From assembly GCF_000759675.1 (NCBI RefSeq), contig NZ_BAWM01000098.1, positions 285,554 through 349,553 on the forward strand: DNA of 64,000 nt, in the 5' to 3' direction. Positions 18,225-26,858 of the stretch are shown here, piece by piece; position 1 is the first letter of the stretch, and every line of letters begins with the position of its first letter. A model generated the notes under the pieces. It saw nothing but the letters and a program-made list of their open reading frames with translations. It was not told where the DNA came from and did not search any database. The stretch is from Neobacillus niacini. GTDB taxonomy: Bacteria > Bacillota > Bacilli > Bacillales > Cytobacillaceae. The position numbers and the translations under genes were made by a program.

Positions 18225-19156
18225 TTTATCCTCACTCCTCTCACTCTGCTCCAATGTAACACGGTCTTGAATGGAATGGGATACATGATTACAGCCATGA
18301 CTCCTGCAGTATAGGAAAATAAGAATTTGACTGCATGAGTAACAATGGCAATCGTATAGCCATCTTGAATCGCAAATCCGAACAAACGTAATGCAAAAAC
18401 AAGAAAGCTTTCATAGTTGGCGATTCCACCCGGTGTTATTTGAAAAATTTGCCCTGAAACCGTCACACTGTTGGCAAAAACAGCTTCTATAATCGATAAG
18501 TTTTCGTGGTAGACGAAAATCGTTCCATATAGGACAGCTGCCTCTAGAATCCAACTGACCCCGATTGCAGTAAAAATAAATATTCCTTTTTTTCCTCTAA
18601 TACCTTGTTTAAATAATTTAATCTGTCGCTTTAAAAAAACAGGAAAAAACCGTACTAAGACAAGCATTGTAAGAACAAATACAATACTTCCAATTATTAT
18701 TAGTGGCATGGGAACCTGAAAATCAACTCCCAGGATGACAAGGCCTATCAATGTAAAAGCTATTAAGCATATCATGTCAAGCAGCCTAAGAATAATGACG
18801 GAATGAGCCGCATCCTCACCGCTTATGTTATCCCGGTTACTCATGATTTTTATTCTTACGAGATCCCCTGCTTTGATAGGCAATAAATGGTTCACAAACA
18901 AACTATATAAAACTCCCAATAAACACGTTGAAAACCTTGGCCGCCCATTTAAATAGACTTTCCAGGCAAGGGCTTTCAAGCAAAAAGAAAGCAAATAAAC
19001 AGTTAATATAGTCATTAGGATGATAGGTGATTGAATAATGGCTTTTATACCGTTCAAAATCCATTCACCATCAAAGTAATTAAACGTCAAATAAAAAAAG
19101 AAACTTAAAATCATGAGGGAACATAAAAATTTTATGATTTTAAAGGAAAGCTTCAT
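18221..19156 (-). CDS. LPG synthase TM-region / UPF0104 family membrane protein
   Basis: A 311-aa polytopic protein of the AglD/YbhN/MprF-flippase-like family, with about eight helices and the signature FVNHLLPIKAGDLVRIKIM (near 90) plus the late GGIANYESFLV motif. Members flip or modify lipids, or assist glycolipid synthesis. It lies between the epimerase and the phosphodiesterase, overlapping both genes, which argues that all four act on one envelope glycolipid. AAGGAAA precedes the ATG. Confidence 0.8.
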   Translation of the reverse strand: MKLSFKIIKFLCSLMILSFFFYLTFNYFDGEWILNGIKAIIQSPIILMTILTVYLLSFCLKALAWKVYLNGRPRFSTCLLGVLYSLFVNHLLPIKAGDLVRIKIMSNRDNISGEDAAHSVIILRLLDMICLIAFTLIGLVILGVDFQVPMPLIIIGSIVFVLTMLVLVRFFPVFLKRQIKLFKQGIRGKKGIFIFTAIGVSWILEAAVLYGTIFVYHENLSIIEAVFANSVTVSGQIFQITPGGIANYESFLVFALRLFGFAIQDGYTIAIVTHAVKFLFSYTAGVMAVIMYPIPFKTVLHWSRVRGVRIK

Positions 19157-20090
19157 TTTCCTTCGCCCACTTTACGGTTTCAGCTAAGCCATGCTCAAAA
19201 TTTATTTTAGGTCTATATCCTAAAAGATCTTTTGCTTTTCGAATATCTGCCCACGTCTGGACAACATCACCTGTACGAGATTCTTCTTCCCTAACCACCA
19301 TCTCAGGAAAATATTGTCTCAATTCATTAATTAATGAAAGCATCGAGATGGGATTACCTGAACCAATATTAATCACTTCACTTCTATGTAATTGTGTTAA
19401 CGATAAATATATTCCGTCGACAATATCATCGATATACGTAAAGTCACGAACCCTTCCTTCACCATAAAGGTTAATAACTTGTTTGTTAATCAACTTTTTT
19501 AGAAAGATGCCGATGGCCATATCTGGACGAACCCAAGGGCCATACACGGTAAAAAACCTTAATATCTTCGTTTCAAATCCATATAAATGTCTATACACAT
19601 GACAAAAGGATTCTGCGGAATATTTGGATGCTGCATAAGGTGAAATCACGTTTCCTGTGGCCATTTCTTCCTTCAATGGACCCTTTTGGTTCCCATAAAC
19701 AGATGAGGAAGAAGCAAAAATGAATTGCCTTACATCACTTTGTCCACAGGCTTCCAGCACATTAATGGTCGCTTTAATATCATAATCAACGTACTCTAGT
19801 GGTCTTTCAATCGAGTAGGAAACACCCGGTAATGCTGCAAGATGGATTACAGCGTCAGGTGATAGGGATTGAAAGAAAGAGATTGTTTCACTCCAATTTA
19901 AGAGATCTAATTGAGTAAAATGCTCCCTTTTCAAAGAGTCTATCGTTTGCAATTGCTTTCTTTTTCTTTCTAACGAATAGTATGGATGCAGACAATCGAT
20001 TACATGTACTTCATGATTTTCTAAAATTAGCTTTCTTGTAAGGTGGCTTCCAATAAAGCCTGCACCACCTGTAATGATAATCTTCAACAT
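19140..20090 (-). CDS. NAD-dependent nucleotide-sugar epimerase/dehydratase
   Basis: A 316-aa extended SDR. The Rossmann motif is TGGAGFIGSHLTRKL (near 7). Catalytic Ser in SSSSVYG (near 127) and the YAASK pair (near 152) are present, and sugar-binding text reads RFFTVYGPWVRPDM. This fits UDP-glucuronate/UDP-GlcNAc C4-epimerases (GalE/WbpP/Cap1J-like). It heads a four-gene operon of envelope functions. The divergent UDP-glucose dehydrogenase 1.5 kb away would supply UDP-glucuronate, so a UDP-galacturonate product is a reasonable guess. Confidence 0.87.
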   Translation of the reverse strand: MLKIIITGGAGFIGSHLTRKLILENHEVHVIDCLHPYYSLERKRKQLQTIDSLKREHFTQLDLLNWSETISFFQSLSPDAVIHLAALPGVSYSIERPLEYVDYDIKATINVLEACGQSDVRQFIFASSSSVYGNQKGPLKEEMATGNVISPYAASKYSAESFCHVYRHLYGFETKILRFFTVYGPWVRPDMAIGIFLKKLINKQVINLYGEGRVRDFTYIDDIVDGIYLSLTQLHRSEVINIGSGNPISMLSLINELRQYFPEMVVREEESRTGDVVQTWADIRKAKDLLGYRPKINFEHGLAETVKWAKENEAFL

Positions 20091-20148
20091 AACACCTCTA
20101 TCTATTTAATTGGACCTCATCACTCCCATTATAGACTTTTTATCCAAA

Positions 20149-20177
20149 AGGAAAAACCTTGTTTGGATGACAAGGTT
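20149..20177 (-). terminator. Terminator after the Fur-controlled lipoprotein gene
   Basis: The stem AACCTTG / CAAGGTT with a 9-base loop is followed by TTTTTCC on the minus strand. It separates the lipoprotein gene from the epimerase operon. Confidence 0.8.
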
Positions 20178-20197
20178 CTCATATTCATGCAAATTAC

Positions 20198-21385
20198 TTA
20201 TTTCGCTTGGTTAATCACATTTTGTAATGTGGTTTGAATTTCTGCTAAAACTGGCTCTCCAGCTTCCTTATCCTTTGCTTTTGCTGCTTCAAGGTATGTT
20301 TGAGCCTGTTGAGTTAATGTTTGATACGCTTCTGCGCCAATGATACCTTTGATATCTTCACCAATTACATCAATAAACAGCGCGCCTTCTAATGCGGTTA
20401 TTGGCGACTTGTCTTCTCCCCAAGTTTCTAAACTTTCCGCATATTCATCCAAGGCAATTTTAGAGAAACCACGAACAAATGCTTTATTAACGGCTGCAGG
20501 ATCAAGTGTTGCCACATCCGTTTCTAAATTAAATTGGCTTTCAATCAATGCAGCATCCTCTGCGGCATGTGAGTTTAGGTACTTGAATAGAGACTGGTAA
20601 AACGCCCATCCCTCTGCTTGTTCAATTTTGGCAACTTCTGGATTTTCTTTTGCTTCTGCAGCAGCTTTTGTCGCATATCCATTAGGAATTGCACCAGTAG
20701 CTAAATAGAAGGTTTTCATTAACGTTTTGTCTACCACTTGTTTTCCTAATTGGAAGGCTAACAGATCATCTGACTCAACAGCTTTTTCAATCTCAGCGAA
20801 GCCGCCGTCAATGACGGAAACCATATTTGTTCCATAGGCAGCATCACGTTTTTCAACTGTTGATTTCAAAATTGCATAAAATTCCTTTGCTTCTTCAATT
20901 TCTTCTTTTACTGCGTCCTTCTTGCCCCAGTTTTCTCCAACTTCAGTAAATTCATGTTTAACTGTGGTATAGAAAACTTTTTGCATTAACTTATCGAAGA
21001 TTTGTCTAACAACAATAGGATCCATAGAGCCGTCTTGACCTGCTTTTAGTGCAGCTGTAATATGCTGATCATGTTGTGCTTCAACCTCGGCATCGCGTTC
21101 TTGTACAAGGCTTTGTAGATTTTTTGTATAAAGATCTGTCACCATCACAAAATCAACTTCTTTTTTTTCTTTAGCCTTATCTAATTCAGTAATGGCTTCC
21201 TTGTAACTCGCAGCAAAATCGACTTCTTCTGCAGCTTTTTCTTCCTTTGACTCTCCCGCATTTGCTGTTTCTTCTTGTTTTTCCTCTTTTGGCTTTTCTG
21301 AAGTTTCTTTTGACCCACAAGCAGATAAAACAGCTGAAGCCATTAAAAAGCTTGCAAAAATAATTTTTAATTGTCTCTTTTTCAT
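20198..21385 (-). CDS. Fur-controlled helical lipoprotein, probable iron-uptake accessory
   Basis: A 395-aa lipoprotein: signal peptide with lipobox LSAC (Cys near 22), a Glu/Lys-rich linker (to about 55), then an all-helical region that looks like two or three diverged repeats (segments starting DPIVVRQIFDKLM, LGKQVVDKTLMKTFY and AAVNKAFVRGFSKIAL). The same style of helix appears in the FTR1 partner at 15.2 kb. It lacks the HXXE iron site of M75 imelysins such as EfeO. Two Fur boxes sit on its promoter, so it is made in low iron. Function (iron binding or delivery to FTR1) is inferred from regulation and context only. Confidence 0.7.
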   Translation of the reverse strand: MKKRQLKIIFASFLMASAVLSACGSKETSEKPKEEKQEETANAGESKEEKAAEEVDFAASYKEAITELDKAKEKKEVDFVMVTDLYTKNLQSLVQERDAEVEAQHDQHITAALKAGQDGSMDPIVVRQIFDKLMQKVFYTTVKHEFTEVGENWGKKDAVKEEIEEAKEFYAILKSTVEKRDAAYGTNMVSVIDGGFAEIEKAVESDDLLAFQLGKQVVDKTLMKTFYLATGAIPNGYATKAAAEAKENPEVAKIEQAEGWAFYQSLFKYLNSHAAEDAALIESQFNLETDVATLDPAAVNKAFVRGFSKIALDEYAESLETWGEDKSPITALEGALFIDVIGEDIKGIIGAEAYQTLTQQAQTYLEAAKAKDKEAGEPVLAEIQTTLQNVINQAK

Positions 21386-21434
21386 ATGTATCCCCTCTTC
21401 TGCAAAAAAAATTGATAAAAATAAGTGCCTAATT

Positions 21435-21489
21435 GATAATGAATTTCATTCACAAATTTGATTATAAAGAGAATGATTCTCAATGTCAA
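21435..21489 (-). promoter_or_regulatory. Consensus sigma-A promoter with two Fur boxes
   Basis: Minus strand TTGACA (21484-21489), 17 bp, TATAAT (21461-21466) is a perfect promoter. One Fur-like box, 15/19 to consensus, fills the spacer (21469-21487). A second, also 15/19, lies just downstream of the start point (21435-21453). Confidence 0.88.
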
Positions 21490-21565
21490 TTGGAAATGAG
21501 AAATATTTTTGAAAAGTGTATAATAAATTTAACTTTATTAAAATAGCATTATTGGAGGTACATGT

Positions 21566-22852
21566 ATGAAGATCACCATTGTTGGAACAGGCCATGTCGG
21601 GCTTGTAACCGGCGCATATTTAGCGGAAATCGGTCATGAAGTCACGTGTTATGATATTGATTCCGATAAAATCGAATTGATAAAACGAGGGAAAATACCC
21701 TTCTTTGAACCAGGGTTACTTGAGTTAGTGAATAATAATATTGAAAACGACCGGTTATCATTTACTAATAACATTCTCGAAGCTTTGACTTATAGTGAAA
21801 TTATCTATATCACAGTTGGCACACCGATGGGCTTAAATGGAAAAGTAAATCTTCATTATTTATACGATGCAGCTGATCAAATCGCGAAAAACATAACTCA
21901 GAAAGTCATTATTATCATAAAAAGCACAGTCCCAATAGGAACGAATCGGATTATTAAAGAACGGATCGAAGCAGTTTCTAAATTCGAGATTGAAATGGTT
22001 TCCAATCCGGAATTTTTAAGAGAAGGGTCAGCTATCCATGATACATTTTTTGCCGATCGAATTGTTATTGGCTCTGAAAGTAAAAAAGCTGCCAAGTTGG
22101 TCGAGGAAATAAATAAACCACTTGGCATCCCAATATTTAAAACTGATCTTCAAAGTGCAGAATTAATTAAGTACAGCTCCAATGCCTTTTTAGCAACAAA
22201 AATAAGTTTTATCAATGAAATAGCTGAATTATGTGAATCACTCGGTGCCAATATTGAGGACGTAGCCCATGGGATGGGTCTGGACTCCCGTATTGGACCG
22301 CATTTTTTAAGAGCAGGTATTGGATATGGAGGTTCCTGTTTTCCAAAAGATGTGAGCGCTCTGATTCATACAGCTACTGAACATGGAGCCGAACTCAAAA
22401 TCCTAAAAGCAGTCAATCTTGTGAATCAAAAACAACAGGATGTGTTAGTTGAAAAAGCAATGCATCGCTTTGGAAGCCTCAATAACAGAAAAGCAGCCAT
22501 TTTAGGCCTTTCGTTTAAGCCGAATACGGATGATATAAGGGAATCTCCGGCATTAAGGATGGTCAGTGTGCTGTTAGAAGAAGGAGTTAATATTACTGCT
22601 TTTGACCCTGTTTCGATCGAAAACGCAAAAAAACAATTTGGTGATAATATTAACTACTCTTCTTCGATCGAAGACGCTCTATTAAATGCAGAGATGGCAT
22701 TTATCGTAACGGATTGGGATGACATCAAAAACTTTCCTTTATCGCAATATGAAAAATTAATGAAAACTCCTATTCTCTTTGATGGACGAAACTGTTATTC
22801 ATTGGAAGAAGTTAGCCGATTTTCAATTGAATACTTTTCAATTGGGAGATAA
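21566..22852 (+). CDS. ugd: UDP-glucose 6-dehydrogenase
   Basis: A 428-aa enzyme oxidising UDP-glucose to UDP-glucuronate with two NAD. The N-terminal Rossmann motif is IVGTGHVGLVTGAYLAE. The sugar-binding phrase SNPEFLREGSA (near 148) and the catalytic cysteine in GYGGSCFPKD (near 262) are present, and KPNTDDIRESPAL begins the C-terminal domain. GGAGG precedes the ATG. It is the TuaD/Ugd type used for teichuronic acid or capsule; its divergent neighbours are an NAD epimerase and glycosyltransferase operon. Confidence 0.95.
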   Translation: MKITIVGTGHVGLVTGAYLAEIGHEVTCYDIDSDKIELIKRGKIPFFEPGLLELVNNNIENDRLSFTNNILEALTYSEIIYITVGTPMGLNGKVNLHYLYDAADQIAKNITQKVIIIIKSTVPIGTNRIIKERIEAVSKFEIEMVSNPEFLREGSAIHDTFFADRIVIGSESKKAAKLVEEINKPLGIPIFKTDLQSAELIKYSSNAFLATKISFINEIAELCESLGANIEDVAHGMGLDSRIGPHFLRAGIGYGGSCFPKDVSALIHTATEHGAELKILKAVNLVNQKQQDVLVEKAMHRFGSLNNRKAAILGLSFKPNTDDIRESPALRMVSVLLEEGVNITAFDPVSIENAKKQFGDNINYSSSIEDALLNAEMAFIVTDWDDIKNFPLSQYEKLMKTPILFDGRNCYSLEEVSRFSIEYFSIGR

Positions 22853-22950
22853 GTTGTAATAGAGGATTTGTAACTCAAACTAGATTCTAATGGATTTATC
22901 CTATCCTTCTCAAATCTTGAAAACATGGAAAAGAATTATCTTGACTATTA

Positions 22951-22978
22951 GCTGCCGAAATAGGCAGCTTTTTTCTTT
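22951..22978 (+). terminator. Terminator after ugd
   Basis: AGCTGCC / GGCAGCT stem, 6-base loop, then TTTTTTCTTTT on the plus strand. Confidence 0.9.
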
Positions 22979-23098
22979 TTATCATTAAATGTTAGATCAA
23001 TAATATTTCACTTATCAGCTCTATTACATGGAAAAGATAACAATGATGTACTTATTATTGAAGAATCACTCAAGGCCGCTATAATAATAACCGAAGTA

Positions 23099-23135
23099 AA
23101 CCCGACAGATGTTAGTCCTGTCGGGTTATTTTTGG
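23099..23135 (+). terminator. Second plus-strand terminator
   Basis: A perfect 10-bp stem (AACCCGACAG / CTGTCGGGTT) followed by ATTTTTG. No gene lies between it and the ugd terminator, so it is either a back-up or belongs to a lost gene. On the minus strand it has no T-run. Confidence 0.75.
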
Positions 23136-23266
23136 GGGTTTTGGTGTCATGCTCGGTTATAACAGTAAAAAAACAGTTCCCACGTACAGCTCATATGTGA
23201 TCTTGGCAAGCGTAAACCATCATACTAAGAAAAACCGAACTATAAAAAAAAACGGTTGTCTATCCT
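23136..23266. other. Intergenic region downstream of the cobalamin operon
   Basis: Contains a weak minus-strand hairpin (AACCG / CGGTT followed by TTTC, about 23225-23257) that could end the cobalamin transcript. An open plus-strand frame starting at 23149 runs into cbiX antisense and is not believed. Confidence 0.35.
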
Positions 23267-24466
23267 TTAATTATGGTGATGATGATGTTCATACCCATGT
23301 TCTTCCGCATATTTACCAAAATTTTCTAAATCATACATTCCAGTGGAAGTACCGTTTAAGGCCTGATTCATACGTTCTAACAGTACCGTTCTTAACTTTG
23401 GATGATAGCCAAAATACTGAGCAATATCAATTGTTACATGCGGATAAGTCTCTTTAAACTGTTCGGCCATTTTATTCAGTCTTTCCATTAAAATTCCCGT
23501 AAATAAAAAATACGGCAGCATGATGATTTTTTTTGCGCCTAATTTAATACAGCGTTCCATCCCATCCTGCACAGTTGGCGTAGTTACCCCCATAAAGGCA
23601 CTTTCAACGATAGGTACATTTAATTTCTCCCACAATAATCTGCTGATTTTATAAAAATCACCATTAGCATATGGATCGCTGCCGCCACGTCCAATTAATA
23701 AAATTGCCGTATCCTCATGCTTTTGATCTACATCAAAACCTGCTTCAGCAAGTCTTGTTTTTAAAATTTCAAAAACTTCCTCATGTACACCTATCGTTTG
23801 GCCATAAGTAAATCGAACATCTGGGAAATGCTCTTTAGCATGTTCGATTTCTGCAGGAATGTGCAGTTTTGAGTGTCCTGCATGTAATAAAATGATGGGA
23901 ATTACATGGATTTCATCCGCACCTTTTTCAACACACAACTGAATACCATCCTCAATATTTGGTGATGCAAATTCTAAAAAACATGTTTCTACTAAAAGAG
24001 CTGGATCAATGTATTCTTCCATTTGCCCGACAAATTCACGAACTTCTTTATTCCCTGCCTCCAGCCTGCTGCCATGTCCAACAAATAATACTGCTTTTTT
24101 CATTGGTCCATTACCTTTCTTGTATTTTTCAATTCCTTTTATGCGGTCTTCGCCGCGTTTCCGCACACCTTGCTCCATTGAATAAATGATCGCATCTTCT
24201 TTAACTTCTTCATGAACAATATCACGTGCAGTTTCTTCATGTTGAACCGAATACCATGTCCCTTTTGGATAATCAATTACGACACATTTATCTTTACAGC
24301 GGCCGTTACAGCGTGTACGCGATGTATGAATTTGCTCATCTAAACGGTTTTTCCGGATTTCGTCCCGAATTTGCTGAGTGACAGCCTCAGCTCCTGCTCC
24401 CATACAGGTTGACCCATTACAAATGAGTAAGTGACGCTGCATTTGCGTTAAATTCCAGGTCGTCAT
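23267..24466 (-). CDS. cbiX: Sirohydrochlorin cobaltochelatase with N-terminal ferredoxin-like domain
   Basis: A 399-aa fusion. Residues about 10-75 resemble the thioredoxin-like 2Fe-2S ferredoxin/CbiW fold, with cysteines in CNGSTCMG and TRCNGRCKDKC. From about 122, MKKAVLFVGHGSRLEAGN opens a CbiX/SirB chelatase with two half-domains, each with a catalytic-type His (VGHGSR, LLHAGHSK). It ends in a His-rich tail (EHHHHHN), as in the long CbiX of Bacillus megaterium. It inserts cobalt into sirohydrochlorin, the first step committed to anaerobic cobalamin synthesis. It is the last gene of the operon, with 102 bases after the methyltransferase; GGGGAGG precedes the ATG. Confidence 0.9.
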   Translation of the reverse strand: MTTWNLTQMQRHLLICNGSTCMGAGAEAVTQQIRDEIRKNRLDEQIHTSRTRCNGRCKDKCVVIDYPKGTWYSVQHEETARDIVHEEVKEDAIIYSMEQGVRKRGEDRIKGIEKYKKGNGPMKKAVLFVGHGSRLEAGNKEVREFVGQMEEYIDPALLVETCFLEFASPNIEDGIQLCVEKGADEIHVIPIILLHAGHSKLHIPAEIEHAKEHFPDVRFTYGQTIGVHEEVFEILKTRLAEAGFDVDQKHEDTAILLIGRGGSDPYANGDFYKISRLLWEKLNVPIVESAFMGVTTPTVQDGMERCIKLGAKKIIMLPYFLFTGILMERLNKMAEQFKETYPHVTIDIAQYFGYHPKLRTVLLERMNQALNGTSTGMYDLENFGKYAEEHGYEHHHHHN

Positions 24467-24568
24467 AAAGTGACCTCCCCTTCTCCCATCATTTTGTACC
24501 CTCTATATCTCTTTGTTATATCAACAGTGCCCACGATCAAAGCCCATATTATTAATGTCAAACGAAAC

Positions 24569-25408
24569 TTAGTCATGTAACTTCGCAGGTTCCCAAGTAA
24601 TGATTGCAGCATTGAATGGGTAACGGTACACATACTGGCCATCCTCCATAGCAATAAAAGGTTCGAGTGATGCTTTCACATGTGCCATATCAAACCGGGA
24701 TGATAAGATTTTTTTGCTTTGTGCTTCATATAATTGCTGCAATGTATCATAACGATACTCACGCTCCAGCTTGAGCATTTCACAATTTGCATAAATCCCT
24801 AACTGATACAGCATATTGACGATGGTAATATAATCACGGCGAGGATATTTAATGTCATAGCAAAACTGCTCATCTAAAATAACGTAATGCGGCTGAATTG
24901 GTCCTGTTGTTAAGCCAATGATGGCGCGCTTATTGGCAAGCCTGTTCATTTTTTTCAGCGCCGCAATCATTTCATACATACGATAAAAGCAGTTCACCCC
25001 AATAACAACATCATGCTGCTCAATTTGCGCTTCTTCCCATTTACTATGGACGAACTGAACATTTGTATCGTTTTCAAAGTATTGTTTTAAATAATCAAGC
25101 ACACTTTCAGAACCATCCACTAGCGTTAAACTTTTGACATCTTGACGAAGTTGGAAGGTATAGTTGCCCCATCCAGGCCCAATTTCAATACAAGTTGAAT
25201 TTTGCGGGATATGCTGTTTCATTTTTTCGTAAATTATTTTTGCATAGGCGTCTGTTTGCTTGTATGTTTTTTTCTTCATGGACTGAGCCCAAAATGTTTC
25301 TTCCAGCTCATCATCGATCATTCGTTCTGGCATCTTGCCATGCCAGTTTAACATGCCTTCTTTCCAAAGCTTTTCAAAATCAAATTGTAAAGGGGATCCT
25401 TTTATCAT
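24569..25408 (-). CDS. Class I SAM-dependent methyltransferase in the cobalamin operon
   Basis: A 279-aa protein with the SAM-binding motif I CIEIGPGWGNYTFQL (near 98), motif II LTLVDGS, and an acidic post-motif. It is not one of the corrin-ring methylases, which have the tetrapyrrole-methylase fold. AGGAG lies upstream of the ATG. It occupies the position just after a btuR remnant and before cbiX. Its substrate is unknown; related genes sit in cobalamin or corrinoid loci, but I cannot name a reaction. Confidence 0.75.
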   Translation of the reverse strand: MIKGSPLQFDFEKLWKEGMLNWHGKMPERMIDDELEETFWAQSMKKKTYKQTDAYAKIIYEKMKQHIPQNSTCIEIGPGWGNYTFQLRQDVKSLTLVDGSESVLDYLKQYFENDTNVQFVHSKWEEAQIEQHDVVIGVNCFYRMYEMIAALKKMNRLANKRAIIGLTTGPIQPHYVILDEQFCYDIKYPRRDYITIVNMLYQLGIYANCEMLKLEREYRYDTLQQLYEAQSKKILSSRFDMAHVKASLEPFIAMEDGQYVYRYPFNAAIITWEPAKLHD

Positions 25409-25436
25409 TGAATTTTCTCCTCAATCTCGACAACAT

Positions 25437-25536
25437 AAATGGACAATCCTTTTGGTGTATGCAATAGCTACCCTTACTGCATTGTTTTTCCTTTGCCTTC
25501 TCCTGTATAAACTAACAGCACCCCCTGTCGTGCCAT
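25437..25536 (-). pseudogene. btuR: Remnant of btuR (corrinoid adenosyltransferase)
   Basis: After an intact AGGGAGG site, the minus strand at 25536 starts MARQGVLLVYTGEGKGKT, the N-terminus and P-loop (GEGKGKT) typical of BtuR/CobA-type ATP:corrinoid adenosyltransferases, then hits a stop 3 codons later. A second frame continues plausibly for a few residues (NAVRVAIAYTK) before the next gene begins. The rest, about 160 residues of a normal enzyme, is gone. In Bacillus megaterium btuR is the gene after cbiY, exactly this position. Confidence 0.75.
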
Positions 25537-25548
25537 GTACAAACCTCC

Positions 25549-26103
25549 CTATAGCCAAGTTGTTTTTTCAGCAAATGGTGTTCGCTTCTTCACGGAAGTG
25601 CTTTCTTCTGCAGGGTAACCTATGCATAACGTCCCTACTAATTGCTCTTGATCTGATGCACCTATAAAAGCATGTAATGCTGTATCATGAACTAAGCCCA
25701 CTCCACGTGTACGCCATACCATGCCTAAACCCAGCTGTTCGGCCATTAACCACATCGACATAATCGCACTGCTTACTGCAAAGGTATTATCTTTTGTTGC
25801 ACCTTCATCTCCATCGACAATGGCAGATGTCACCACAATAACCAGCGGTGTTTTTGTGATGGCTTCCATTGAGCTTTCCACTAAATGTGGTTTTGTTGGG
25901 AAACGTTTTTGTAAATAATCAAGCGCCACCAGCTCATAACGTTTAAAGCTGTCGCCCTGTAATACATAGAAATGCCAGGGCTCACGCATACGGTCATTTG
26001 GTGCAAACGTTGCTGCTTCTAATAACGTCTCAATTTTGTCACGTTCCACTTCGCGCGTTTCAAATTGACGAATCGCACGGCGTTTTTTTAATGCATCTAA
26101 CAT
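25549..26103 (-). CDS. cbiY: Nitroreductase-family flavoprotein CbiY
   Basis: A 184-aa FMN-dependent nitroreductase-fold protein: RRAIRQFETREV (FMN phosphate contacts near 8), AATFAPNDRMREPWHF and the late LCIGYPAEE. It lies between cobA and the btuR remnant, as cbiY does in the B. megaterium operon. Its role there is not settled; a flavin reductase or BluB-like function has been considered. It overlaps the preceding cobA gene by 7 bases. Confidence 0.82.
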   Translation of the reverse strand: MLDALKKRRAIRQFETREVERDKIETLLEAATFAPNDRMREPWHFYVLQGDSFKRYELVALDYLQKRFPTKPHLVESSMEAITKTPLVIVVTSAIVDGDEGATKDNTFAVSSAIMSMWLMAEQLGLGMVWRTRGVGLVHDTALHAFIGASDQEQLVGTLCIGYPAEESTSVKKRTPFAEKTTWL

Positions 26104-26858
26104 AATTCATGCTCCTTTTCAATAAACCAAGCAATTTGATCCCGTACCTTAACAACATCACCAACTAAAATCATGGCTGGATTAGAGATACGATGTATTT
26201 GAATATCTTGTGCAATCGTTGAGAGATTGCCTGTAATCGTACGCTGGTTTTTAGTTGTGCCCCATTCAATAACGGCAACAGGGGTTGTTTCACTTTTGCC
26301 ATAGGTTATTAAGCTTTTCGTTATATGCGCGATATTGCCAATACTCATATAAAAGGCCACCGTATCAATTTGAGCAAGCGCCGACCAATTTAAAAAGTCC
26401 TGCTCCTTTTCTGGCCGGCCATGACCTGTAACGATCGCAAAGCTTGCAGCATGATCACGATGTGTCACAGGAATCCCTGCATAAGCAGGCGCGGCAATCC
26501 CCGCTGTAATACCAGGCACGATTTCAAATGGAATATTGGCTTTCCGTAAAATCGCTGCTTCTTCTGCACCACGTCCAAAGATAAAGGGGTCACCGCCTTT
26601 TAGGCGGAGAACCTGCTTGCCAAGATTGGCTTGTTCCACTAGCACACAATGAATTTCATCTTGAATCAGTCCATGCCTGCCTGGTTCTTTTCCACAATAA
26701 ATCAGCTCGGCGTCAGCTTTCGCATGTTTTAATAATTCAGCATTCACCAGTCGGTCAAATAAAATCACATCTGCTTGCTGAATACACTCTAATCCTCGAA
26801 TCGTCAATAGTTTTGGGTCTCCAGGACCAGCTCCTACAATATATACAAATCCGCTCAC
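26097..26858 (-). CDS. cobA: Uroporphyrinogen-III C-methyltransferase
   Basis: A 253-aa tetrapyrrole methylase making precorrin-2 from uroporphyrinogen III. Signatures are VGAGPGDPKLLTIRG (near 8), YCGKEPGRHG, LKGGDPFIFGRGAEE and GITAGIAAPAYAGIP. I chose the GTG at 26856-26858, which overlaps the sirC stop (GTGA) and has AGGAG 8 bases upstream; the frame extending 30 bases further has no site. It feeds precorrin-2 to SirC and CbiX in the same operon. Confidence 0.93.
   Translation of the reverse strand: MSGFVYIVGAGPGDPKLLTIRGLECIQQADVILFDRLVNAELLKHAKADAELIYCGKEPGRHGLIQDEIHCVLVEQANLGKQVLRLKGGDPFIFGRGAEEAAILRKANIPFEIVPGITAGIAAPAYAGIPVTHRDHAASFAIVTGHGRPEKEQDFLNWSALAQIDTVAFYMSIGNIAHITKSLITYGKSETTPVAVIEWGTTKNQRTITGNLSTIAQDIQIHRISNPAMILVGDVVKVRDQIAWFIEKEHELC

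Noticed and set aside
23149..23457. 102-codon plus-strand frame
   Set aside because: Half is antisense to the cbiX 3' end, there is no ribosome site, and it begins right after a plus-strand terminator.
25335..25667. Plus-strand frame across the cbiY/methyltransferase gap
   Set aside because: Antisense to operon genes; the gap is better explained by the btuR remnant on the minus strand.
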